NCBI RefSeq assembly: GCF_004342175.1
Contig: NZ_SMAO01000004.1
Coordinates: forward strand, 452,447 to 516,446
DNA: 64,000 nucleotides
Origin: Thiobaca trueperi
GTDB taxonomy: Bacteria > Pseudomonadota > Gammaproteobacteria > Chromatiales > Chromatiaceae
Direction of reading: 5' to 3'
The first letter of the stretch is position 1; each line of letters starts with the position of its first letter. A model generated the notes under the pieces. It was not told the DNA's origin, ran no database searches, and was given only the letters and a program-made list of their open reading frames with translations. Shown piece after piece: positions 24,921-35,285 of the stretch. A program made the position numbers and the translations under genes.

Positions 24921-27900
24921 ATGGCATCCGGCGACACGATTTACCTGCGACCCGATGGCCGGGCGCTGACCTCCAGACTTCGCGCGATTCTTCTGCCCCT
25001 GACCGGCTCCCTGCTCGTGGTGATCGCCATCGGGTCGGTGGATCGCTGGATCGTGGAGCCTGCGTTTGCCCGGTTGCAGCATGCACAGGCCATTGAGGAT
25101 CTCCAGCGCGCCGCAGGTGCACTCAGGGGCGAGCTGCGTCAGCTTGGCGGCACCCTGGCCGACTGGTCGAATTGGGATGACACCTATCGGTTCGCCGCTG
25201 ACGGCAATGCGGACTATATCCAGAATAATTTCAGCAACTGGCCGATGCTGGAGAGTGGCACCCGGATCAATCTCTGCCTGGTCCTGTCGGCGCGCGGACA
25301 GGTCGTTTACCGGGGCGGGCATGTGGCCGAGCGTGGAGGCGAGCTGATCCCGGAGCAGTTCGCCGGAGACCGGGTTTCCGGCATCGAGTGGCTGCGCCCG
25401 GTATGGGCTGAGGGGCGGTCCATCGCGGGTCTGCTTGACACCGAGGCGGGATTCTATTTCGTCTCGGCGGGGTCCATCCTGACCACAGAGGGCACCGGTC
25501 CATCCAGGGGCGGACTGCTCATGGCGCGCCGGCTCTCGACCGCGCTCCTGCATGAGCTGGCGGAGCGGGTCCAGGTGGATTTCATGCTCTTCGCTCAGGG
25601 CGATTCACGTCTGAGCCCGGCGGAGCAGGGGCTCTGGCAGCGGCTCCAGCCGGGTCAGCCCTGGATCGATCCGGATCGCGCCGACCCTGATTTTGTGTAC
25701 GATTTGATGACGGATCTTGACGGGCGGCCTGCCTTCCTGCTGCGCGCCCCGATCCGCCAGGATATTTCGCAGGTCGCCCGGCAGACCAGCGACACCCTGA
25801 TCGGTACGCTTGGCTTGAGCGCGATCACACTGTTTCTCCTGATCGCCTGGATTAACCGGCGCAATCCTTACGGCGCTTCAGGCGCCAGCGTGGCCCATGC
25901 CTGGGCCGGGGCGACGCTGGTGGTCGTGATCGGTCTGGCCCTGACCCTTGGGATCTTCTCTGAGCTGCAACGTCTCTCCTCGCATCCGTTTGACGCCGCA
26001 TGGATCCTGGTTGCCGGCTCTCTCGTGACCGGTTTGTGCGCCCTCTATCTCTATTCGCTGCTGGCGCAGCAGATCCGTGCCGAGGCATTGATCGCGAGCC
26101 GCACCGCCGAGCTTGCGGAACGCGAGTCGCGCTTGCGCGGCATCGTCAGCCATGCACCGATCGCCATTGGTGTCTTCGAACTCCAGTCAGATGACGCCCT
26201 GATCCTGATCGAAGCCAATGCGGCGGTCGATCACATTCTGCAACGTCCGTGCAGCCAGCGGCTCGGGATCTCACTGGAGGAGCTGCTGCCTGCGGTCACG
26301 GCGACCGAGCGGCCGCGAATCTACCGCCAACTGGCCCGGCATGGGGGTACGCATCACTGGGAGGCGGTCGCCTACCGCGACGAGATCGTCTCCAGGGACT
26401 ACGAGATCACGGCCTTTCAGAGTGCGCCCAACACCGTGACCGCGATGCTGACCGACATCACCGAGCGTCGCCAGGCCCAGCGCACACTGGAACAGCGCGA
26501 CCGCCTGCTGCAGGCGACCGCAGCGGCGCTGGCCGAGCTGCTGTCTGACCCGGCATTCGATTGCGCCATCCAGTCCGCCCTGGAGATCCTGGGGCGTGCG
26601 GTGGGGGCTGATCGGGCCTATGTCTTTCAGAATCGTCAGCATGCCCGGACGGGGCGGCGTCAGGCAGAGTGGCTGAACGCCTGGCGCGCCCCGCCGCTTG
26701 ACTCTTCCCCGCCAGATCCGTCGCTGCGCGTCCTGGACTATGAGCCGGTCTTTGCCGGCTGGTGGGAGCGCCTGTCGGCGGGTCACTCGATTGCCGGGAG
26801 TCTCGGTGAGCTGCCAGCTCCGGTGGTGGCATTCCTTGCCCCGCAGGGGATCAACTCGCTGCTGATCCTGCCGATTCTCGTCCAGGGCCAGTTCTGGGGT
26901 GTCATCGGGTTCGCTGACTGCGGCATCGGTCGCGCCTGGACGACGGCCGAAGACAGCGTCCTGCGCGCCGTCGCGTCCGCACTCGGCAGTACCTATATCC
27001 GCCACCAGGCCGAATCGCGTCAGCGTCTGGCCTCGGCGGTCTTCGAGTCAGTCAGCGAATCGCTCATCGTCACCGACGCCGAACGGCGGATTGTCGCGGT
27101 CAACCGGGCCTTCACCGAGATCACCGGGTACGAAGAGGCCGAAGTGCTGGGTCTTGACCCACGGCTTCTGAAATCCGGGCATCACCCGGACAGCTTCTAC
27201 AAAGCGGTCTGGGACTGTCTGGCCAGTCAGGGCCGCTGGCAGGGCGAGTTCATCAACCGCTGTAAAGACGGCGGGTTGTCGGTGGTTCTGTCAACCCTCA
27301 CCGAGGTCCGCGATGAGTCCGGGAAACTGACTCACTATGTCGGCACCGCCAATGACATCACATCCCAGAAGGAGGCCGAGCAGCGGATCGAACATCTTGC
27401 CTATTTTGACCCGCTGACCGATCTCCCCAACCGCGCGCTTCTGACTCAACGCGCCGAACAGGCGCTGTCGCTGGCGACACGCAACCGCCGCTCCGTGGCC
27501 CTGCTGTTCATGGATCTCGACGCCTTCAAGGATGTGAACGATTCGCTCGGTCACAGCGCGGGGGATCAGCTCCTGATACAGGCGACCAGGCGTCTGGCGG
27601 CCTTTGTCCGCGAATCCGACACCCTGTGCCGTCTCGGCGGCGATGAGTTCGTCCTGCTGCTGCCGGAGACCGAGCAAACGGGCGCGGAAGAGGTCGCCCA
27701 CAAGGTGCTCAGAGCGTTCAGGGCGCCTTTTCTGCTTGCGCCGCATGAGTTGTCAGTCACCCTGTCAATCGGGATCGCCCTCGCGCCTCAGGACGCCACG
27801 ACCATCGGTGATCTGCTGAAAAATGCGGACACGGCCCTCTATCAGGCGAAAGGCGGCGGACGCAATACGGTCGTCTTCTTCAATCAGGACATGAATCGCG

Positions 27901-28727
27901 CCGCCGTCGAGCGACTCACACTGAGCGGTGAGCTGCGCGTGGCGCTGGCTGCCGGTCAGTTGCGCGCCCATTATCAACCCAAGGTGAATCTGGCCGACGG
28001 TCGCCTGCTGGGGGCCGAGGCGCTGGTGCGCTGGGAGCATCCCAGCCGGGGGCTGCTGCCGCCGGGCGCCTTCATCCCGGTGGCGGAATCCAGTCATCTG
28101 ATCGTCGAGATCGGTGACTGGATGCTGTCCGAGGTCTGTCGCCAGTTGGTCGCCTGGCGTCAGGCCGGCTATCCGCCCGTGCCGGTGGCGGTGAATCTTG
28201 CGGCGAAACACTTCCGCAGTCCCAACCTGACGCAGCAGATCGCGGATCTCCTGGCGACACACGACCTGCCGGCCCAATGGCTCGCGCTTGAACTAACCGA
28301 ATCGACACTCCTGGATTCCGAAGCGACGACCATGGAAACCCTGACGTCATTGCAGACGCTCGGCATCCGACTGGCGATTGACGATTTCGGCACCGGCTAT
28401 TCCAGTCTCAGCTATCTGCGCGATCTCCCCATCGATGCACTCAAGATCGACCGTCGCTTTGTTCAGGAACTGGAGAGTCGCGCGGATGATCGCGTCTTTG
28501 TCTCGACCATCATCGCGCTCGGCCATGCACTCGGACTCGCGGTCATCGCCGAAGGGGTGGAAACCGAGGAGCAGCGCGCGATTCTCCGCGAACAGGGCTG
28601 CGATCAGGCCCAGGGTTTCTTCTTCGCGCGCCCCCTGTGCCCGGAACGATTTGCGCATGACTGGCTGGTCGATTCCGGCATGACCGAGACTCATGCTGTC
28701 CGCACCGAAGCCAGCGGACTCAAATGA
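24921..28727 (+). CDS. CHASE4-PAS-GAF-PAS-GGDEF-EAL cyclic-di-GMP signalling protein
   Basis: A 1268-residue inner-membrane protein. TM1 is at about 20-40, and a periplasmic CHASE4 sensor runs from about 55 to 270 (GGTLADWSNWDDTYRFAAD is its hallmark). Three TM helices follow at about 285-390. The cytoplasmic part has a PAS (about 410-515), GAF (about 530-690), PAS (about 700-815), GGDEF (about 825-985) and EAL domain (about 1000-1245). The diguanylate cyclase site is intact ([11 protein letters not shown] near 907) and has an upstream RxxD inhibitory site (RESD). The phosphodiesterase has GAEALVRWEHP and [10 protein letters not shown], so both activities are possible. The stop lies 18 bp before the next kinase gene; the four genes 24921-35032 look like one operon. 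Confidence 0.93.
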   Translation: MASGDTIYLRPDGRALTSRLRAILLPLTGSLLVVIAIGSVDRWIVEPAFARLQHAQAIEDLQRAAGALRGELRQLGGTLADWSNWDDTYRFAADGNADYIQNNFSNWPMLESGTRINLCLVLSARGQVVYRGGHVAERGGELIPEQFAGDRVSGIEWLRPVWAEGRSIAGLLDTEAGFYFVSAGSILTTEGTGPSRGGLLMARRLSTALLHELAERVQVDFMLFAQGDSRLSPAEQGLWQRLQPGQPWIDPDRADPDFVYDLMTDLDGRPAFLLRAPIRQDISQVARQTSDTLIGTLGLSAITLFLLIAWINRRNPYGASGASVAHAWAGATLVVVIGLALTLGIFSELQRLSSHPFDAAWILVAGSLVTGLCALYLYSLLAQQIRAEALIASRTAELAERESRLRGIVSHAPIAIGVFELQSDDALILIEANAAVDHILQRPCSQRLGISLEELLPAVTATERPRIYRQLARHGGTHHWEAVAYRDEIVSRDYEITAFQSAPNTVTAMLTDITERRQAQRTLEQRDRLLQATAAALAELLSDPAFDCAIQSALEILGRAVGADRAYVFQNRQHARTGRRQAEWLNAWRAPPLDSSPPDPSLRVLDYEPVFAGWWERLSAGHSIAGSLGELPAPVVAFLAPQGINSLLILPILVQGQFWGVIGFADCGIGRAWTTAEDSVLRAVASALGSTYIRHQAESRQRLASAVFESVSESLIVTDAERRIVAVNRAFTEITGYEEAEVLGLDPRLLKSGHHPDSFYKAVWDCLASQGRWQGEFINRCKDGGLSVVLSTLTEVRDESGKLTHYVGTANDITSQKEAEQRIEHLAYFDPLTDLPNRALLTQRAEQALSLATRNRRSVALLFMDLDAFKDVNDSLGHSAGDQLLIQATRRLAAFVRESDTLCRLGGDEFVLLLPETEQTGAEEVAHKVLRAFRAPFLLAPHELSVTLSIGIALAPQDATTIGDLLKNADTALYQAKGGGRNTVVFFNQDMNRAAVERLTLSGELRVALAAGQLRAHYQPKVNLADGRLLGAEALVRWEHPSRGLLPPGAFIPVAESSHLIVEIGDWMLSEVCRQLVAWRQAGYPPVPVAVNLAAKHFRSPNLTQQIADLLATHDLPAQWLALELTESTLLDSEATTMETLTSLQTLGIRLAIDDFGTGYSSLSYLRDLPIDALKIDRRFVQELESRADDRVFVSTIIALGHALGLAVIAEGVETEEQRAILREQGCDQAQGFFFARPLCPERFAHDWLVDSGMTETHAVRTEASGLK

Positions 28728-28745
28728 CCATTACTGGACGCAACC

Positions 28746-31700
28746 ATGGCTTCCTCAGAAGACAGTGATTTGACAGACCCCGACAGCCGCCAGGCAAAGA
28801 TTCATGCGCGTGCGCGTGCGGTACTCAGTCGCGGGGACTTCGACTGGGCGGAAAAAAATCTGATCGAAGGCGAGGTGGATTTCGCCGAGCTGATCGAGAA
28901 TCTGCGGATCTACCACGCCGAACTGGAGCTGCAGAACGCCGAACTGCGGGCGACCCAGGTCAGCGCCGAGCGTCTGGCGACCCGTTACAGCTCGCTCTTT
29001 TACGGCATCCCGCTGGCGATTCTGATCGTCGATCGCAATGGTCTGATCCTGGATGCCAATCAGGAGGCGGCGCGGCTGTTCGGTCTGCGCAATCACCATT
29101 TGCGCAGCCATTATCTGCCCCGTCTGGTGGCGCGGGCGGCAGACGGCTGTCTCAACGAGGCGTTGCGGCTGGCCGCGATGTCCGGCACCGCCCATACCAG
29201 ACTGGACTTTCTCACCGCCAGTGGCGAGGGCTTCGCGGGCGAGATGCATGTCGCCCGTCTCCCGGCGGAGGACGAAGGCGACAGCCAGCTCATCTGCGCG
29301 ATCATGGATCTGAGCGAAGGTCTGCGGCAGGAGGCGGACATTCGCGCCGCCTACGCCCGCTTGCGTGAGAGCGAGACCCGCTATCGCATCCTTGCCGACC
29401 ATTCGGCGGACTGGGACTTCTGGATGACCCCGGACGGGCGATATGGCTATGTCTCGCCTGTCTGCGAGTCCATCTGCGGCCATGGACCGGACGCCTTTCT
29501 CGCCGATCCCGAACTCATGGATCGTTTGATTCATCCCGAGGATCTGCCGCGCTGGCAGGCGCACCGATCCCTGGATCAGGATGCCGGCGGCGCTGAGTGT
29601 GCGACGCAGGGGTTCACGCTGGAGCTGCGTCTCTGTCGCGCCGATGGCGAGGTGCGCTGGATCGAGCATCAGTGTCGTGCCATCCGCGATGCGGATGGCA
29701 CCGATCTGGGCTGGCGCGGCGTCAACCGCGACATCAGCGACCGCAAGGCGCAGCAGCGCGCCCTGCAGGAACGCGAGGAGATCTACAGCGCCATCGTCAA
29801 CCAGACGACGGAAGGCATCGTGCTGATCGACGCCGAGACCCGGCGCTTCATCGAGTTTAACGACGCCGCCTGTCAGGGACTCGGCTATACGCGCGAGGAG
29901 TTTGCACGGCTGACCCTTGAACGCATTCAGGGCGTCTGGGGAGCGGATCGGGTGGCGGAGCAGACGCGCACGCTGATTGAGCAGGGCGGGGGCGTCTTCG
30001 AGGTGATTCATTGCACCAAAGCGGGCGAGATCCGTCACATGCGCGTCGCGAATCGCGTCCTTGAGATCCGCAACCGTCGCTATTTCGCGGCCATCTGGTA
30101 CGACATCACCGAGCAACGGCAAACCGAAAGGATCTTCCAGGAAACCATGCTGTTTCTCCGGGAGAGCCAGTCCATCGCCCGACTGGGGGGCTGGAAAGCC
30201 AATCCCGTCACCGGCGCCTTGATGTGGACCGAGGCGATCTACCACCTGCTCGGACATCCCCTGGATCAACCGCCAGATACGCTGGAGGAGGGGCTGAAAT
30301 ACTACGCGCCCGAATACCTGCCGCTGATCCGTCGCAAGCTTCAGGAGTCATGGGAGGCCAATACGCCCTTCACCATCGAATGCGAGATCATTCCCGCCTC
30401 GGGCCGGCGCTTCTGGGCGGAACTGCGCTGTGTCGGACGGGTGGAGGACGCCGGAGAGTCTTATCTGACAGGCACCTTCCAGGACATCAGTGAGCGCCGG
30501 GCGGCTGAAGCGGCGCTGCGCGAGAGCGAGGCCCGCTATCGGGCGATGGTCGAGAGTCAGGACGACGCCGTTTGCCGCTGGCTGCCCGACAGCACCCTGA
30601 CCTTCGTCAACAGCGCCTACCGCGCGCTGTTCGCCGCCAGTGGCGAGAACCTGATCGGGCGCCGCTGGTTTGACTTCATCCCCGAGGCCGAACGGGAAGC
30701 CGTGATCGCGAGTTACCGCAAACTCGCCGCCCAGCCGCAGACGCTGCGGTACGACCATCCTTCCACCGCCCGCGATGGCACGATCCGGTGGTTGCAATGG
30801 GTGGATGTACCCTTGCTGGATGCTCAGGGCCAGTGTGTGGAATTTCAGTCGGTGGGCCGGGATGTCACCGAATCCAAACGGATTGCCGCCGAGCTGGAGC
30901 AGCATCGCGATCGCCTGGAGGAGCTGGTCGCCGCGCGCACGGCCGACCTGGAGACCGCAAACCGCCAGCTTCTGATCAGCGACCTGCGGCTCAAGGCGAT
31001 GTTCGAGATGAGCCAGCAGGCCGACACCATGGATGAAGGCGCCCTCCTGCAGCGCGGCATCGACGAGGCGGTGCGCCTGACCGGGAGCGAGATCGGTTAT
31101 CTGCACTTCGTCAACGACGACCAGGATAGCCTCCAGTTCTCCACCTGGTCGAGCGGGACGCTCAGTCAGTGCAGCGCCGTCCATGACAACCATTATCCGA
31201 TCTCCGCCGCCGGCGTCTGGGCGGACGCGGCGCGGTTGCGCCGCCCGGTCGTCCACAACGATTATCAGGGACTGTCCGTGCGCCGCCATTATCCGGCGGG
31301 CCATGTCCATCTGATCCGTCATCTGGGGGCGCCGGTCGTCGAAGGCGATCAGATCCGGGCATTGATCGGGGTCGGCAACAAACCGACCCCTTACGACGCG
31401 TCCGACGAGCATGAGCTTCAGCTCATCGCCGATGACCTCTGGCGCATCGTCATGCGCCGTCGCGCCGAGGCCGCGTTAGCCGCCGCCAAGGCGGCGGCGG
31501 AGCAGGCCAACCGCGCCAAAAGCACCTTTCTCGCCAATATGAGTCACGAGATCCGCACCCCGATGAATGCGATTCTGGGTCTGACCTATCTGCTCCAGCA
31601 GAAGGAGTCCGATCCAGGTCGCCGGGAACGGCTTGGCAAGATCGCCGACGCCTCCCAGCATCTGCTCCAGCTCATCAACGACATCCTGGATATCGCCAAG

Positions 31701-33038
31701 ATCGAGGAGCAGAAGCTGGTCCTGGAAGAGATCGATCTCGATCTGCCCGCCCTGCTGCGGGGCGTCTGCACCCTGATCGGCGAGCGGGTTCAGGAAAAGG
31801 GGCTGGAGCTGGTGGTGGATCTCGATCCGGCACTGAAAGCGGGGCCGGGGCTGCGCGGCGACCCGACCCGTCTGACCCAGATCCTGCTGAACTTTCTCGG
31901 CAATGCGATCAAGTTCACCGAGCAGGGCATGATCCGGCTTCAGGTGCGCCTGGAAGAGGATGGCGCGGTGCAGCAGCGCTTCCGTTTCGAGATCCGGGAC
32001 ACCGGTGTCGGCATCGCGCCCGAGCACCTGAATCGCCTCTTCCAGTCCTTCGAACAGGCCGACAGCTCCATCACGCGCCGCTATGGCGGCACCGGGCTGG
32101 GACTCGCCATCAACCGCCAGCTCATTGCCCTCATGGGTGGGGAGGTCGGGGTCGAGAGCCGGCTCGGGGCGGGCAGCACCTTCTGGTTCACCCTCTGTCT
32201 CGGCAAAAGCGCCGCACCCGCTCCGGGTCAGGTGTTCGCGGATACCGCGCAGCCTGCACCGGCGGCGTTCGAGTCCAACGCCGAGCGTGTCCTGTCGCAG
32301 CGTTACTGTGGCGCCCGCGTGCTGCTGGCTGAAGACGATGTCATCAACCAGGAGGTGAGCAAAGGTCTTCTGGACGCCGTCGGACTGGTGGTGGACATCG
32401 CCAACGACGGCCTGGAGGCACTGGCGCTGGCGCGGAACCATGATTATGACCTGATCCTCATGGACATGCAGATGCCAGGGATGGACGGGCTGGCGGCGAC
32501 CCGCGCCATTCGCGCCCTTTCCGACCATGACAGGGTGCCCATTCTTGCCATGACGGCCAACGCCTTCGGGGAAGACCGTGATCGCTGTCTGGCCGCCGGG
32601 ATGAACGACTTCATCAGCAAGCCCGTCGATCCGCAAGCCCTCTACGGGATACTGCTGGGCTGGCTGTCCCAGGCGCCGGCCGTTGCTGCGGCAGGCGGTA
32701 TCCCGACGCCGGACCTCGACCTGGATCAGGGACGGCATCTCTTCCGCAATGACGCGGTCTATGCGCGCATCCTGGGACATTTCACCGAGGTTCATGGTCT
32801 GGCAGGACGGGAGATGGCCGAACGCATGGCGGCTGGAGACCGTTCCGGGGCCGCCGCGCTGGCTCACCGGCTCAAGGGGGCCGCCAGCTCGCTGGCCCTG
32901 ACGGAAATTGCACGAATTGCCACCGCGATCAACCAGTCCATCACAGAGGGGCGTGCGCCGAATCCCGCTCCGGAGGTGCTGCAAAAGGCGCTGGACAGGG
33001 CCGCCCTGGCCATCTCCCGCTTGACGAAGAAGAGCTGA
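28746..33038 (+). CDS. Soluble hybrid sensor kinase (PAS repeats, GAF, HisKA, HATPase, REC, Hpt)
   Basis: 1430 residues without TM helices. An N-terminal coiled segment ([20 protein letters not shown]) leads into at least five PAS/PAC modules up to about residue 715. A GAF_2-like domain follows at about 755-910 ([18 protein letters not shown]). Next are HisKA with [10 protein letters not shown] near 931, an HATPase ([16 protein letters not shown]), a REC domain near 1190-1310 ([30 protein letters not shown]) and an Hpt with His in AHRLKGAA near 1372. The first 330 residues are almost identical to those of the kinase at 36346, the result of a recent duplication or conversion. Second gene of the operon; 15 bp before the cNMP kinase gene. 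Confidence 0.93.
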   Translation: MASSEDSDLTDPDSRQAKIHARARAVLSRGDFDWAEKNLIEGEVDFAELIENLRIYHAELELQNAELRATQVSAERLATRYSSLFYGIPLAILIVDRNGLILDANQEAARLFGLRNHHLRSHYLPRLVARAADGCLNEALRLAAMSGTAHTRLDFLTASGEGFAGEMHVARLPAEDEGDSQLICAIMDLSEGLRQEADIRAAYARLRESETRYRILADHSADWDFWMTPDGRYGYVSPVCESICGHGPDAFLADPELMDRLIHPEDLPRWQAHRSLDQDAGGAECATQGFTLELRLCRADGEVRWIEHQCRAIRDADGTDLGWRGVNRDISDRKAQQRALQEREEIYSAIVNQTTEGIVLIDAETRRFIEFNDAACQGLGYTREEFARLTLERIQGVWGADRVAEQTRTLIEQGGGVFEVIHCTKAGEIRHMRVANRVLEIRNRRYFAAIWYDITEQRQTERIFQETMLFLRESQSIARLGGWKANPVTGALMWTEAIYHLLGHPLDQPPDTLEEGLKYYAPEYLPLIRRKLQESWEANTPFTIECEIIPASGRRFWAELRCVGRVEDAGESYLTGTFQDISERRAAEAALRESEARYRAMVESQDDAVCRWLPDSTLTFVNSAYRALFAASGENLIGRRWFDFIPEAEREAVIASYRKLAAQPQTLRYDHPSTARDGTIRWLQWVDVPLLDAQGQCVEFQSVGRDVTESKRIAAELEQHRDRLEELVAARTADLETANRQLLISDLRLKAMFEMSQQADTMDEGALLQRGIDEAVRLTGSEIGYLHFVNDDQDSLQFSTWSSGTLSQCSAVHDNHYPISAAGVWADAARLRRPVVHNDYQGLSVRRHYPAGHVHLIRHLGAPVVEGDQIRALIGVGNKPTPYDASDEHELQLIADDLWRIVMRRRAEAALAAAKAAAEQANRAKSTFLANMSHEIRTPMNAILGLTYLLQQKESDPGRRERLGKIADASQHLLQLINDILDIAKIEEQKLVLEEIDLDLPALLRGVCTLIGERVQEKGLELVVDLDPALKAGPGLRGDPTRLTQILLNFLGNAIKFTEQGMIRLQVRLEEDGAVQQRFRFEIRDTGVGIAPEHLNRLFQSFEQADSSITRRYGGTGLGLAINRQLIALMGGEVGVESRLGAGSTFWFTLCLGKSAAPAPGQVFADTAQPAPAAFESNAERVLSQRYCGARVLLAEDDVINQEVSKGLLDAVGLVVDIANDGLEALALARNHDYDLILMDMQMPGMDGLAATRAIRALSDHDRVPILAMTANAFGEDRDRCLAAGMNDFISKPVDPQALYGILLGWLSQAPAVAAAGGIPTPDLDLDQGRHLFRNDAVYARILGHFTEVHGLAGREMAERMAAGDRSGAAALAHRLKGAASSLALTEIARIATAINQSITEGRAPNPAPEVLQKALDRAALAISRLTKKS
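28836..29735 (+). repeat. 900-bp coding repeat, copy A (N-terminal part of the 28746 kinase)
   Basis: Nearly identical at DNA level to 36436-37338 in the same orientation, with one 3-bp difference in length. It covers the coiled N terminus and the first two PAS modules. Similarity stops abruptly after the codons for RGVNRDI. Confidence 0.85.
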
Positions 33039-33053
33039 GAACACACCACATCC

Positions 33054-34550
33054 ATGATATCTGATCCCTTCCATCCACCCCGCCCGCTCGCATCACCTGC
33101 AAGCGATCTGCTGCGTCTGCTCGAACGCGATGCGCAGTCGATCACCGCTCAGTTTCTGGCCGGGATCGAGCGTGCGCTGGGGCCCTGCCCACGGCTGCAA
33201 CTGCCGGCTGGAACCCGGCTGATCGAGGAGGGTGTCGAGGTCAAGGCGCTCTTTCTGGTGCTGCGCGGGCGGATCGCGCTCGAACAGGCGACGGCTGACG
33301 GTGATTTGCAGCTCCATCACAGTTCGACCGGATCCCTGGTCGGTCTGCTGTCGCTGTTCCAGCAGCAGGAGGCGTTCTTCACCGCCCGTGCGACCACTGA
33401 GATTGAGGCCGTCCAGATCTCCTTTGCGCAGCTTGATCAGGCGCTGGTGATCGATCCCTCGCTCGGCACGGCGCTGGCGGCGCTTTCCAGCCGCGCGCTC
33501 GCCCGGCGGCTGCGGCGCGCCGATCAGCTCCAGGTCGAGAAGATCCAGCTCAACCGCTCGCTGGAGCAGGAGCGGCAGCGTCTGGCCGAGGCGCTGCATC
33601 AGCTCGAAGCGGCGCGGGTGGAACTGGTTGAGCAGGCGCGTTTCGCCACGCTTGGCGAGCTGGCGGCCGGTATCGCGCACGATCTGAACAACCCGGTGAC
33701 GGCCATGATGCGTGCGGTCAGTTTCATCGGCGAGGATCTGGAGCGGTTGCTCAGGAGCCATCCGCGCGGCCCCGTCGCGGGCGCGGCCCTGACCGCCGAG
33801 CGCGAGCGTCCGCCGCGCAGCACCTCGGAAGAGCGTGCGGTACGGCGCGTGCTGGAAGGCGTGCTTGAGGATTCCGCCCTGGCGCAGCGTCTGGTCCGGG
33901 CGGGGATCGAAGACCCTGAGCGCGCACGCGAACTGGCGCGCGACCCCGAGAGCCTCGATCTGATCGAATCCGCCGCCGGTCTTGGCACGTCACTGCGCAA
34001 CATCGAGGTCGCCGCGCGGCGCATGTGCGAGCTGGTGGAGAGTCTGCGCGCCTACAGCCGTCCGAAAGGCGAGCCGGTCGCGGATGTGGATCTGCATGTC
34101 GGTCTGGAGGATACGCTGCGTCTGATGGGACACCGGTTGCGCGAGGTGCAGATCGAGCGTCACTATGGGCACCTGCCGCGCATCCGCTGTCATCCGGGCG
34201 AGCTGGGCCAGCTCTGGACGAATCTATTGAGCAATGCGCTGGAGGCGCTGCCGGTCGAGGGGCGCATCGAGCTGACCACGGATGCGCCGGACGCGCAGCA
34301 TGTTCGGGTGTGCATCCAGGACAATGGACGCGGCATCGATCCGGCTATCCTGCCGCGCGTCTTCGAGCCGCGTTTCACCACCAAAGCGGGTTCGATTCGC
34401 TACGGGCTCGGGCTCGGGCTCGCCATCGCACGGCGGATCATCGACAGCCACGGCGGAACCATTGGTCTGGTCTCCGCGCCGGGCCGCACCCGGGTCACCG
34501 TCACCCTGCCCGTCAACGGGCCATTAGCTGATGAGGAATTCACGATATGA
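33054..34550 (+). CDS. Histidine kinase with N-terminal cyclic-nucleotide-binding (cNMP) domain
   Basis: A 498-residue soluble kinase. Residues about 40-150 form a Crp-like cNMP domain (LPAGTRLIEEGVEVKALFLV, LRGRIALEQ, GSLVGLLSLFQQQEAFFTA). A coiled-coil (about 165-195) leads to the phosphoacceptor His in GELAAGIAHDLNNPV near 210. The HATPase at the C terminus has QLWTNLLSNALEAL, DNGRGI and [12 protein letters not shown]. Between H and N boxes lies an unusual Arg-rich insert of about 100 residues (225-320). The cNMP domain need not bind cAMP; many such domains bind other ligands or none. The stop overlaps the following response-regulator gene by 4 bp, so the two are a cognate pair. Confidence 0.92.
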   Translation: MISDPFHPPRPLASPASDLLRLLERDAQSITAQFLAGIERALGPCPRLQLPAGTRLIEEGVEVKALFLVLRGRIALEQATADGDLQLHHSSTGSLVGLLSLFQQQEAFFTARATTEIEAVQISFAQLDQALVIDPSLGTALAALSSRALARRLRRADQLQVEKIQLNRSLEQERQRLAEALHQLEAARVELVEQARFATLGELAAGIAHDLNNPVTAMMRAVSFIGEDLERLLRSHPRGPVAGAALTAERERPPRSTSEERAVRRVLEGVLEDSALAQRLVRAGIEDPERARELARDPESLDLIESAAGLGTSLRNIEVAARRMCELVESLRAYSRPKGEPVADVDLHVGLEDTLRLMGHRLREVQIERHYGHLPRIRCHPGELGQLWTNLLSNALEALPVEGRIELTTDAPDAQHVRVCIQDNGRGIDPAILPRVFEPRFTTKAGSIRYGLGLGLAIARRIIDSHGGTIGLVSAPGRTRVTVTLPVNGPLADEEFTI

Positions 34551-35032
34551 AACTGGCGCTCCTGATTCTGGAGGACGAAAGTCCGGTTCGCGAGGCGATT
34601 GAGCGCGATCTGGCGACCTTTGCCCGCCTGATCCGCGTTGAATCGGCCGAGGATGTGCCGACCGCGCTGGAGGTCATCGACGAGATCGCCGCCGACGGCG
34701 ACCGGCTGGCGCTGGTGCTGGCCGATCATCGTCTGCCGGGAATCAGCGGGATCGACTTTCTGATCATGCTGAAGAGCGATCCCCGCGCCATCGGCACCCG
34801 CAAGGCGCTGGTGACGGGGCAGGCCGATCAGGACGACACCATCCGCGCCATCAACGAGGCCGGACTCGACCGCTATGTCTCCAAGCCCTGGGCGCCGGAG
34901 AATCTGCGCGCCCTGGTCCGCATGCTGCTGACCGACTATGTGATCGACAACCGGCTTGATCCGCTGCCGATTCTTCCCGCCCTGGATGCCGGACGGGCGC
35001 TGGCGCTGCTGCATGACTATGGCGATCAATGA
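34547..35032 (+). CDS. Single-domain response regulator (REC), cognate of the cNMP kinase
   Basis: 161 residues. The receiver domain (1-130) has the acidic pair in LLILEDES, the phosphoacceptor Asp in LVLADHRLPGISGIDFL near residue 63, Thr in KALVTGQAD and Lys in RYVSKPW. About 30 further residues (LPILPALDAGRALALLHDYG) do not form a known output domain. It starts with ATG overlapping the kinase stop (ATGA), so translation is coupled. Probably a phosphate-dependent protein-interaction switch or a relay to another protein such as the diguanylate cyclase of the same operon; this last point is inference. Confidence 0.9.
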   Translation: MKLALLILEDESPVREAIERDLATFARLIRVESAEDVPTALEVIDEIAADGDRLALVLADHRLPGISGIDFLIMLKSDPRAIGTRKALVTGQADQDDTIRAINEAGLDRYVSKPWAPENLRALVRMLLTDYVIDNRLDPLPILPALDAGRALALLHDYGDQ

Positions 35033-35107
35033 CCCATATCCGCAGGTCTGCAACGGAATCCTTCGCGCCGCACATGGGTTAAGATTGGCGACCCTGTCGT
35101 AATCCTT

Positions 35108-35185
35108 GCCGTTGTCGTTGTCGTAATCCTTGCCGTAATCGTCATCGAAGATTCGCAAGCCGACGATTACGACAACGACAACGAC
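35108..35185. repeat. Large inverted repeat of the GTCGTT/GTAATC family
   Basis: The 21-nt left arm (35108-35128) and right arm (35165-35185) match at 20 of 21 positions as an inverted repeat, each built of GTCGTT units ending in GTAATC. A partial further copy (GTCGTAATCCTTGCC) starts at 35097. Located between the response-regulator gene and agmatine deiminase; the 253-bp gap (35033-35285) has no gene. It could end transcription of the upstream operon by folding, but lacks a T-run. Confidence 0.8.
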
Positions 35186-35285
35186 AGACAGCGAACGGAA
35201 TCGGGATTCCAGGGTGCTGCGCCAGATCGCTCCACCCCACCGCCATTGCATACCGCGCCGGGCGCGGTTTAACGAGATTCATGCC

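Noticed and set aside
28755..30269. 504-codon minus-strand frame opposite the 28746 kinase
   Set aside because: Mirror of the kinase reading frame; a similar mirror frame occurs opposite the duplicated segment at 36355-37272, as expected if it follows from the sense gene.
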